Source: Rhodobacterales bacterium
GTDB taxonomy: Bacteria > Pseudomonadota > Alphaproteobacteria > Rhodobacterales > Rhodobacteraceae
Direction: 5' to 3'
DNA: 64,000 nt
Assembly: GCA_002746935.1 (NCBI GenBank)
Contig: PDRW01000030.1
Location: 1 to 64,000 of the forward strand
Shown: piece by piece, positions 26,370 to 32,698 of the stretch
Position numbering within the stretch: position 1 is the first letter of the stretch
Layout of the letters: every line of letters starts with the position of its first letter
The notes under the pieces: model-generated
The model's input: only the letters and a program-made list of their open reading frames with translations
Told to the model about the DNA's origin: nothing
The model's database searches: none
Made by a program: the position numbers and the translations under genes

Positions 26370-27353
26370 TCAGTCGGAATAGATGTATTTCGCGATTTCC
26401 GGATCGTCGATATTGGCCGCGTCCATCACGGTAAAGCCGGTGCCGATCGAAACCGGGATCGAATTGCCGGTGAGGTGGGCATAGGCCGAGACCACGCCGT
26501 AATAGCCGATTTCGGCCGGGTGCTGGGCGATGGCGACGTCGACCAGACCGGTCTTGAGGTTGTCGACGATCGAGGCCGGGGCGTCGAAGGCCACGACCTT
26601 GACCTTGCCGGTCTCGCCCGCCTGCTGCACGCCGGTGCCGGCGCCCAGCGCCGAGAACAGGTTGGCGCCGAACACGCCCTTGAGCCCGGGTTCGCGCGCC
26701 AGCACGCCTTGCAGCTGGGTCGCGGCCTTGTTGGCGTCGTTGTCGTTGAACTGGGTTTCGAGCACGGTCACGCCGGGGAAATTCTCGGCCATTTCGAGCT
26801 TGAAGCCCTCTTCGCGCTGGTCGGTGGTGGAGATGCCGGGCTTGACGTTGGACACATAGACCGCGCCTTCGCCGCCGATCGCCTTGGCCAGCGCGCGCGC
26901 CGCCATGCGGCCGCCGAGCACGTTGTCGGAGGCGATGTAGGAGAGCGGGAAGTCGGCATCGCCCGCGCCGGTCTGGTAGACACCGGTGCCGATGAAGGTG
27001 TCGACGGTCAGCACCGCGATGCCCTCGTCATGGGCCTTGCGCAGCGGCTCGACCAGCTGGGTCTTGTCGGTGGGCGCGATCAGGATCGCGTCGGGCTTGC
27101 GGGCGATCACCGCGTCGAGCACCGGTACCTGCAACACCGGGTTGAAGTCCGGCGCCCCCTGAAACACCAGTTCGACCCCGAGCGCGTCAGCCGCCGCCTG
27201 GGCGCCGCGGTTCATGGTGATGTAGAACGCATCCGTGGTGAGCCCCGGTACCAGGGCGATGGTGATGTCCTTGTCGGCGGCCACCGCCGGCGCCGCCAGG
27301 CTGACACCCAGGGCAAGGGCAGAGACCACTCCGAGAAAACTGCGACGTTTCAT
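26370..27353 (-). CDS. Periplasmic sugar-binding protein of the CUT2 ABC transporter
   Basis: A 327-residue periplasmic binding protein with a signal peptide, MKRRSFLGVVSALALGVSLA, cleaved after AAPAVAA. The mature part (KDITIALVPGLTTDAFYITM and onward) has the RbsB-like two-lobe pattern; DAILIAPTDKTQLVEPLRKA and the later VVAFDAPASIVDNLKTGLVD are typical ligand-site regions. AGGAG six bases before ATG 27353 fixes the start. It should bind the sugar handled by this locus. A candidate regulator site (27480-27498) lies upstream. Confidence 0.88.
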   Translation of the reverse strand: MKRRSFLGVVSALALGVSLAAPAVAADKDITIALVPGLTTDAFYITMNRGAQAAADALGVELVFQGAPDFNPVLQVPVLDAVIARKPDAILIAPTDKTQLVEPLRKAHDEGIAVLTVDTFIGTGVYQTGAGDADFPLSYIASDNVLGGRMAARALAKAIGGEGAVYVSNVKPGISTTDQREEGFKLEMAENFPGVTVLETQFNDNDANKAATQLQGVLAREPGLKGVFGANLFSALGAGTGVQQAGETGKVKVVAFDAPASIVDNLKTGLVDVAIAQHPAEIGYYGVVSAYAHLTGNSIPVSIGTGFTVMDAANIDDPEIAKYIYSD

Positions 27354-27479
27354 TTCCAACTCCTCCAAATTGGTATTCCTGAGGGCGCGCCGGCCCTGGG
27401 GGCGCTGCCGGCGGAGGCCTTGCCGCCGCCTCGCGGACCCCGGTACGGGAATAACACGCCCGCGGCCGGGTTTCGTCAA

Positions 27480-27498
27480 GTGCAATTTTCTTCTGAAA
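27480..27498. promoter_or_regulatory. Candidate SorC-regulator operator, transporter side
   Basis: GTGCA, nine bases ATTTTCTTC, TGAAA. It matches the palindromic site at 28560-28578 (TTGCA, ATTCCTTTC, TGCAA) over most positions with identical spacing. It lies in the only intergenic gap upstream of the binding-protein gene, so it is a plausible site for the local regulator. Confidence 0.5.
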
Positions 27499-27509
27499 CG
27501 ATTTTCCCG

Positions 27510-27565
27510 GGCCTTCGGTATCAGGCCTTCGGTATCAGGCCTTCGGTATCAGGCCTTCGGTGTCA
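27510..27565. repeat. 14-bp tandem repeat, four copies, reaching the regulator stop codon
   Basis: GGCCTTCGGTATCA is repeated at 27510, 27524 and 27538, with a fourth copy at 27552-27565 changed at one base. The last three bases of the final unit are the stop codon of the minus-strand regulator gene. The array extends the gene's 3' end into the intergenic gap. Confidence 0.9.
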
Positions 27566-28558
27566 GGAATCGCGGGCCAGATGGTCGAGCAGGGCTTCGC
27601 CGGTGGCGAGGTCGGTGATCAGCCGGTTGATCATGCCCGAACGCGCCGCGCCGGCGATCGAGCGCAGCTTGTCGGTGCCGGCCGCGAGCCCGATCGACAC
27701 CGGCGCGGCACGCAGTTGCGCGGCGCTTACGGCGATCATCCGCCCCTCGCCGCGCCAGTCGAGAACCCGGCCCTGATCGTCGAAATAATGGCGCACGATG
27801 TCGCCCGCGGCGCCCTCCAGCACCGGATCGCGCGCGGCGCTCTCGATATTGGGGTTGGCCGGATCGTAGGGCACGCCGATGCCGACCACGGCCATGTCGA
27901 TCCGGTTCCACAGTGCCATGGCATCGCGCACCGAGCGTTCTTCGAGAAACGAGCGGAAGAGCTCCGGCGCCGGCAGGTAGGGGGCGTGAATCAGCTGCGG
28001 CACGCCGCCGGTCACTTCCGCGGCGCGGCGGGCCAACTCGTTGGAATGAAAGTGATTTGCGAGGTTCTGCATCCCCCCGGTGGAGGGCACGACGGTGACC
28101 CCGGGCATGGCCGGAAGGCCGGCTTCGATCACCGCCCGCACGGTGCGGCCCCAGCCGAGCATCAGCACCGGGCCATGCCCCGGGCCAGAACTCCGGCCAA
28201 AGCTCGGGCCAGAACTCGGGCCATGCCCCGGGCCAGAGCCCGAAAGCATCCGCGCCAGATGCGGCGCGAGCGCGGGCAGCGCCCCGGCGGCGGGCGCATC
28301 GGCGGCGACCACCTCGTCGAGCCCGAGCCCTTCGGCGAGGCGGGCGCCGACCTCGCCGGGGTCGAAGATCTCGCGCACCTCGATGCGCACGATCCCCTCG
28401 GCGCGGGCCTTTTGCAGGAGCCGCGAAATCGTCGCCGTGCTGAGGCCAAGCTGTTTCGCAATCCGTACCTGGCTCATGTTGCTCACATAGTGGAGCTTTG
28501 CCACCGTGTGCAGCAGGGCGCGGCTGTCGCCGACAATGCTTCCACCCGAAACTGACAA
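27563..28558 (-). CDS. SorC/DeoR-type sugar-responsive transcriptional regulator
   Basis: A 331-residue regulator. The N-terminal helix-turn-helix (about 29-50: MSQVRIAKQLGLSTATISRL) is followed by the SorC sugar-phosphate-binding domain (VLMLGWGRTVRAV, VVGIGVPYDP, GAARSGMINRLITDLATGEALL). The start is TTG 28558, supported by AAAGGA eight bases upstream; no ATG is placed better. Residues about 107-130 are an in-frame GPGHGP-rich repeat inserted just before the sugar domain. It sits between the transporter operon (same strand) and the aldolase operon (divergent) and probably controls both, with a sugar phosphate as inducer. Confidence 0.88.
   Translation of the reverse strand: MSVSGGSIVGDSRALLHTVAKLHYVSNMSQVRIAKQLGLSTATISRLLQKARAEGIVRIEVREIFDPGEVGARLAEGLGLDEVVAADAPAAGALPALAPHLARMLSGSGPGHGPSSGPSFGRSSGPGHGPVLMLGWGRTVRAVIEAGLPAMPGVTVVPSTGGMQNLANHFHSNELARRAAEVTGGVPQLIHAPYLPAPELFRSFLEERSVRDAMALWNRIDMAVVGIGVPYDPANPNIESAARDPVLEGAAGDIVRHYFDDQGRVLDWRGEGRMIAVSAAQLRAAPVSIGLAAGTDKLRSIAGAARSGMINRLITDLATGEALLDHLARDS
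28169..28240. repeat. In-frame imperfect repeat within the regulator gene
   Basis: CGGGCCATGCCCCGGGCCAG occurs twice, 47 bp apart, with degenerate CGGGCCAGAACTC units between. It encodes GPGHGPSSGPSFGRSSGPGHGP, absent from ordinary SorC proteins at this point. Confidence 0.75.
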
Positions 28559-28559
28559 A

Positions 28560-28578
28560 TTGCAATTCCTTTCTGCAA
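28560..28578. promoter_or_regulatory. Palindromic candidate operator in the divergent promoter region
   Basis: TTGCA, nine bases, TGCAA: a symmetric site overlapping the ribosome site of the regulator gene and 95 bp upstream of the aldolase start. Together with the related site at 27480-27498 it is a candidate binding site for the SorC-type regulator, which would give autoregulation. Confidence 0.5.
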
Positions 28579-28672
28579 GGTGTTACATCGCAGCAGATGG
28601 GTTATCGCGCAATCTCCGGGCCATGGCAATGGGATTCCGCCCGGGCAAGGCGCTTCCAGTGGGAGAAACGAC

Positions 28673-29578
28673 ATGACCGCCATGACCGCCATGACCACCG
28701 CCGAGCGGCGCGGATACAGCCAGATATGCGGCGCGGACGGCGCCATGATGGTGATCGCCTGCGACCAGCGCGGCGGGATGCGCCAGGTGCTGGCGGACAC
28801 GCCCGGGGCGCGCGAGGCGATCACCAATCACGCTCTGGGGCTGGTGAAGGCCGACATCACCCGTTACCTCGCGGTCCATGCCGGTGCGGTGCTGGTCGAT
28901 CCGCTCTGCGCGGTGCCGATGCTGGTCGACGAGGGCATCATCGCGCCCGCCACCGGGCTGGTGATCGGGCTCGACGCCTCCGGCTTTGACACCACCCCGG
29001 AGGGCTGGCGGATTTCCCGCATGGTCGAGGGGGTGAGCGCGCGGCGGGTTCGCGCGCTTGGCGGGACGGCGGCCAAGATCATGATCTATCTGCGCGCCGA
29101 TACCCCCGGCGCCAACCAGGCCAACCTTGAAACCCTGCGCCGGACAGTGGCGGATTTTGCCGCGGAAGATCTGCTGCTGGTGGTGGAATTCCTCACCTAC
29201 AGCCTGCCCGGCGAAAGCCCGGAGGCTTATGCGGCGGCCTGGCCGGGGCTGATCGGGGGCGGGGTGAGGCTTTGTCTCGATGCCGGCGCGAAGGTGCTGA
29301 AAATCCCCTATCCGGGGTCGGCCGCGGCCTGTGCGCGGGTCACCGAAATCTGTGGCAGGGTGCCCTGGGCGGTGCTGTCGGCCGGTGTCGATCACGCAAC
29401 CTTCCTTGGCCAGGTCGACAGCGCGATGGCCAATGGCGCCTCCGGGGTGATCGCCGGGCGGGCGCTGTGGAAAGACTGCATTTCGCTTGACCGCGAGGTG
29501 ACAAGGCAGCGGCTGGAAAGCGTCGCCCTGCCGCGGTTGCGCCAGTTGCAGGCGGCGATCGCGCGCCACCGGAGCTGA
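28673..29578 (+). CDS. LacD/YihT-type class I aldolase
   Basis: A 301-residue (beta/alpha)8 aldolase related to tagatose-1,6-bisphosphate aldolase LacD and sulfofructosephosphate aldolase YihT. It cleaves a ketose (bis)phosphate to dihydroxyacetone phosphate and an aldehyde. Residues at family-equivalent places are D31 (CDQR), K135 (AAKIMIY), E172 (VVEFL) and the Schiff-base candidate K210 (VLKIPYPG); LSAGVD and SGVIAGRALWKD are also typical. GGGAGA six bases upstream supports ATG 28673, but three in-frame ATGs nine bases apart (28673, 28682, 28691) make the exact start uncertain. First gene of the divergent operon; the kinase gene begins 2 bp after its stop. Confidence 0.85.
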   Translation: MTAMTAMTTAERRGYSQICGADGAMMVIACDQRGGMRQVLADTPGAREAITNHALGLVKADITRYLAVHAGAVLVDPLCAVPMLVDEGIIAPATGLVIGLDASGFDTTPEGWRISRMVEGVSARRVRALGGTAAKIMIYLRADTPGANQANLETLRRTVADFAAEDLLLVVEFLTYSLPGESPEAYAAAWPGLIGGGVRLCLDAGAKVLKIPYPGSAAACARVTEICGRVPWAVLSAGVDHATFLGQVDSAMANGASGVIAGRALWKDCISLDREVTRQRLESVALPRLRQLQAAIARHRS

Positions 29579-29580
29579 AC

Positions 29581-30969
29581 ATGGGCGAGCGGGCCGGCAT
29601 CGGCATTGACATCGGCGGCACCCATCTGCGTGCGGCGCGGGTGCGGGAGGGGCGGATCGAGGCGCGCGCCGAAGCGCCCTCGTCGGGCGATGCGGGCGAG
29701 GTGCTGGCGCGCTGCCTGGCGCTGGTGGAAAAGGTGCGCAGCCCTGAGGCGGAGGCCATCGGCATCGGCATTCCCGGCCAGGTCGATGCCTTGGCGCGGC
29801 GGGTGATTTCGGGCGGGTTCGTCGATCTCTCGGGGGTCGATTTCCGTGCCGAAATCGAAGCGGCGGCCGGTCTGCCGGTGGCGGTGGAGAACGATGCGAC
29901 CATGGCGCTGATCGCCGAGGCGGCCTTTGGCGCCGCCCGCGGGCAGGCCAATGTGGTGATGCTGACCATCGGCACCGGGATCGGCGGCGCGATCCTCGAG
30001 GCCGGGCGGATCCTGCGCGGGCGGCGCGCTGCCGGGCAGCTTGGGCATATCGTCGTCGACCCTGCCGGAGAGCCGTGCCTGTGCGGCAGGCGCGGCTGTG
30101 TCGAGACCACCAGTTCCGGCACCGCGCTGGGGCGGCTGATCGCCGGGGCGGGGCTGCCGGCGGGCACAAGAATCGAGGCGCTGCTGGCGGGCAGGGACGC
30201 GGGTTCGCGCGGCGTGATCGCGGCCTGGGCCGCTCCGCTCCGGCGCGCCATCGACAGCCTGATCGCGGTGCTCAACCCCGGTCTGGTGCTGCTGGGCGGC
30301 GGGCTCGGGCCGGCTGCCTGTGCCGCGCTTGAGACCGTGCCGGAGGCAAAGGGCTGGTACCATGCCCCGGTGCGGGCCGCACGGCTCGGCGATGACGCCG
30401 GGGTGATCGGTGCGGCGCGGGCGGGGCTCGGCGGCGCCCATGCCAGGCGGGTGGTGCTGGTCAACGGCGTGCCCGCCAGCGGCAAGAGCCGGCTGGCGCG
30501 GGCGCTGGCCGATGCCACCGGCTGGCCGCTGCTTGCGCTCGACACCATCAAGGCGCCGTTCCTCGCGGGGCTGCCGCCCGGCGACCGGCTGTTCAACCGC
30601 ACGCTGGGGCGGGCGAGCCATGAGGCCATCTTCGACACCATCGCCGCGGCCCCGCCGGGGGCCGGCTTCATCGTCGATGCCTGGTTCGGTTTCCAGCCGG
30701 TCGCGGTGCTCGAAGCCGGGCTTGCCCGCGCCGGCGTCGGGGGGCGGGCCGAGATCTGGTGCCATGCGCCGCCAGAGGTGATCGGCGCGCGCTATGCGGC
30801 GCGGGTGCCCGAACGTCCGCCGGGGCATCCGGGCACCGAATATGTGCCGGAGCTGGTGGCGCTTGCCGCCCGCGCCCGCCCGACCGGCCTCGCGCCGGTG
30901 CTTCGGGTTGAGACCACCGCGGGGCTCGATCTGCCCCGGGTCACGCAATGGCTGGGCGAGGTGCTGTGA
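29581..30969 (+). CDS. Fusion of ROK sugar kinase and P-loop (AAA_33/CPT-like) kinase domain
   Basis: A 462-residue two-domain protein. Residues 1-285 form a complete ROK kinase: ATP loop DIGGT 10-14, catalytic base D105 in ENDA, phosphate loop GTGIGGA 131-137, and zinc motif H156, C166, C168, C173 (CLCGRRGCVE). The usual GExGH glutamate is glutamine (Q153), suggesting altered sugar specificity. From about 288 a second domain starts VVLVNGVPASGKSRLARAL, with Walker A GVPASGKS 296-303. It continues in the style of chloramphenicol-phosphotransferase/AAA_33 kinases to the C-terminus. The join is in frame with no stop and no internal ribosome site. The protein may phosphorylate a ketose at two positions before the aldolase acts; this is inference. 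Confidence 0.85.
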   Translation: MGERAGIGIDIGGTHLRAARVREGRIEARAEAPSSGDAGEVLARCLALVEKVRSPEAEAIGIGIPGQVDALARRVISGGFVDLSGVDFRAEIEAAAGLPVAVENDATMALIAEAAFGAARGQANVVMLTIGTGIGGAILEAGRILRGRRAAGQLGHIVVDPAGEPCLCGRRGCVETTSSGTALGRLIAGAGLPAGTRIEALLAGRDAGSRGVIAAWAAPLRRAIDSLIAVLNPGLVLLGGGLGPAACAALETVPEAKGWYHAPVRAARLGDDAGVIGAARAGLGGAHARRVVLVNGVPASGKSRLARALADATGWPLLALDTIKAPFLAGLPPGDRLFNRTLGRASHEAIFDTIAAAPPGAGFIVDAWFGFQPVAVLEAGLARAGVGGRAEIWCHAPPEVIGARYAARVPERPPGHPGTEYVPELVALAARARPTGLAPVLRVETTAGLDLPRVTQWLGEVL

Positions 30970-30994
30970 GCCCTGCCGGAAAGGAGAAAGAGAG

Positions 30995-31723
30995 ATGGAC
31001 GGTTTCGAAAAGGGTCCGATTCTGGTGACGGGCGCTTCAGGCGGCATCGGCGGCGCGACGGTGCGCCAGCTTGCGGCCAGGGGGGCGGAGGTGATCGCCT
31101 CGGGCCGCAACAGGGAGGCGCTGGCGGCGCTGGCCGCGGAAACCGGCTGCCGGGTGCTTCCCTTCGATCTCGAATCCGAAGACAGCATCAGGGCCGCGCT
31201 CGACGGGCTCGACCTCTACGGCGTGGTCAATTGCGGCGGCTGGGGCGGCGAGATTGCCACGCCGATGGACACCGACATCTCGGTGTTCGACAAGGTGATG
31301 CAGATCAACGCCCGGGGCGCGCTGCTGGTCACCAAATACGCCTCGCGCTCGATGATCCGGCTGGGCCGCGGCGGGGTGTTCGTCAACGTTTCGTCGCAGG
31401 CCTCGCTGGTGGCGCTGAAAGGGCATGTCTCCTACGGCTCTTCCAAGGCGGCGCTCGACAACATCACCCGGGTTTCGGCACTGGAACTCGGCCCCCACGG
31501 GATCCGTGTCAATGCGGTGAACCCGACGGTGGTGATGACGCCGATGTCGGCCTGGTACTGGGGCCGCGAAGACATCGAAGGCCCGTTCCTTGCCGCCATG
31601 CCGCTTGGCCGCTGGGCCACCGAAGACGAGATCGCCGCGCCGATCGTGTTTCTGCTCTCGGATGGCGCGGCGATGATCTCCGGCGTGACCCTGCCGGTCG
31701 ACGGCGGCTTCACCGCCTGCTGA
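30995..31723 (+). CDS. Short-chain dehydrogenase, L-xylulose reductase (DCXR)-like
   Basis: A 242-residue NAD(P)-dependent SDR. The cofactor loop is TGASGGIGGATV (12-23), and the catalytic S134, Y147 and K151 lie in NVSSQASLVALKGHVSYGSSKAAL order. The C-terminal half (SALELGPHGIRVNAVNPTVV, MTPM, then LPVDGGFTAC at the end) closely follows carbonyl/L-xylulose reductase, which interconverts ketopentoses and polyols. AAGGAG eight bases upstream fixes ATG 30995. Last gene of the plus-strand operon, 25 bp after the kinase. It may bring a polyol or ketose into the pathway. Confidence 0.85.
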   Translation: MDGFEKGPILVTGASGGIGGATVRQLAARGAEVIASGRNREALAALAAETGCRVLPFDLESEDSIRAALDGLDLYGVVNCGGWGGEIATPMDTDISVFDKVMQINARGALLVTKYASRSMIRLGRGGVFVNVSSQASLVALKGHVSYGSSKAALDNITRVSALELGPHGIRVNAVNPTVVMTPMSAWYWGREDIEGPFLAAMPLGRWATEDEIAAPIVFLLSDGAAMISGVTLPVDGGFTAC

Positions 31724-31739
31724 TCGGCGCAAAACCGCG

Positions 31740-31764
31740 CCCCGGCGCCGATGGAGCGCCGGGG
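31740..31764 (+). terminator. Hairpin after the sugar-catabolic operon
   Basis: CCCCGGCGC (31740-31748) and GCGCCGGGG (31756-31764) form a 9-bp stem with a 7-nt loop 16 nt past the SDR stop. No T-run follows, so it may act with Rho or as a 3' stabiliser. Confidence 0.5.
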
Positions 31765-31959
31765 TGAAACCCATGGACAACAGGGCGTTGCCGCGCAGGA
31801 TCGTCGGAAGGCGTTTCGGTCCCGCCTGTCAGAGGGTGGTGCCGACCGGCCCGGGGTGCGGCGGTGCATGGCCGGGCGGCCCGGGGGGGCTGCCCGGACC
31901 CCGCCGGACCGCCGATCCGACCGGAAACGCGCTCCGGTCGGGCTGTGGCGGCCAGGCGG

Positions 31960-32190
31960 TCAGGCCGCGTGTTCGGGCACCTCCAGCCCCAGCCATCGGG
32001 TATGGAAGGCGTCGATGTCGGGCTCGAAGTCATGGATCACCGGATACCACGGCGTCGGCGCCTTCACGTCCAGCAAATCGCCGGACTTCGGGCAGTAATA
32101 CTCGCGGATCACCTGCCAGTCGGTCGAGGGCGCCATCAGGCGGGGGCAGAGGTGCCGGGTGGACAGTGCGATCACCCGTGCGCCCATGTC
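31960..32190 (-). pseudogene. Acetone carboxylase gamma subunit, C-terminal remnant
   Basis: The last 60 or so codons read PRLMAPSTDWQVIREYYCP, then GDLLDVKAPTPWYPVIHDFE and DIDAFHTRWLGLEVPEH, closely following the C-terminus of AcxC (acetone carboxylase gamma, about 165 residues). The N-terminal two thirds with the first zinc-type cysteines is missing, and the second Cys of the CPxCG pair is Ser (CPKSG). No alpha or beta subunit genes are present. The upstream break coincides with an IS256-like fragment, suggesting insertion and deletion. Confidence 0.75.
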
Positions 32191-32238
32191 GGTGGCGTGT
32201 TCCACAAGGCCCAGCAAGAGCTTCTGCAAGTCTTCTGA

Positions 32239-32355
32239 CCTGGGAAAGAAGATCAACGACGAGCTACTTGACGAGCTGCTGAAGGGCTGCGAACGGCCTG
32301 AGGATCTGCTGGGCGACGGCGGGCTGATGAAGGATCTGAAGAAGGCCCTGAGCCG
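32239..32355 (+). mobile_element. IS256-family transposase N-terminal fragment
   Basis: The plus frame encodes INDELLDELLKGCERPEDLL, GDGGLMKDLKKALSRA, which matches the opening of IS256/Mutator-type transposases (DELLDQLL, then GLLxxLKKALxERxL). After ALSRA the similarity stops and the frame runs into unrelated sequence, so only about 36 codons survive. It directly abuts the acxC remnant. Confidence 0.55.
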
Positions 32356-32501
32356 CGCGCCCGATACCAGACAGGACTCGGCCTGCACAAAGACGGCAGA
32401 TCGGGCGCGGATGGCGGCTCGCGGATGGGCCGGGCTCACGGGCAGCAAGGCCGGAAAAGCCGCTGAATAACACTGTTTTGGCAAGGTGTTGGGGAGTGAA
32501 G

Positions 32502-32576
32502 TGGCAGTCCGTAGGGGAATCGAACCCCTCTTTCCAGGTTGAAAACCTGGCGTCCTAACCGATAGACGAACGGACC
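32502..32576 (-). tRNA. tRNA-Glu (anticodon UUC)
   Basis: The minus strand folds into a 75-nt cloverleaf. The acceptor arm GGTCCGT pairs with ACGGACT (first pair G-U), the D arm holds GTCTATCGGTTAGGAC, and the anticodon stem CCAGG/CCTGG encloses the loop TTTTCAA with anticodon TTC. The T arm is AGGGG TTCGATT CCCCT, and CCA is encoded. It is a frequent integration target in bacteria; the IS256 and acxC debris lie immediately downstream. Confidence 0.95.
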
Positions 32577-32698
32577 ACGCTGTCGGTGACGAGGTGTTTA
32601 GAAAATGGCGGCCGGGAGGGCAAGCGGTTTTTTTGGCCCGGCGGGATTTCTTTCGGGCGGGTCCGGCCGGGGCATGCCGCCGCCGAAGGCGCCGGGGC

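Noticed and set aside
32159-32470. 103-codon plus-strand frame as an intact gene
   Set aside because: Only the middle 36 codons resemble a transposase start; the beginning is antisense to the acxC remnant and the end is unrelated.
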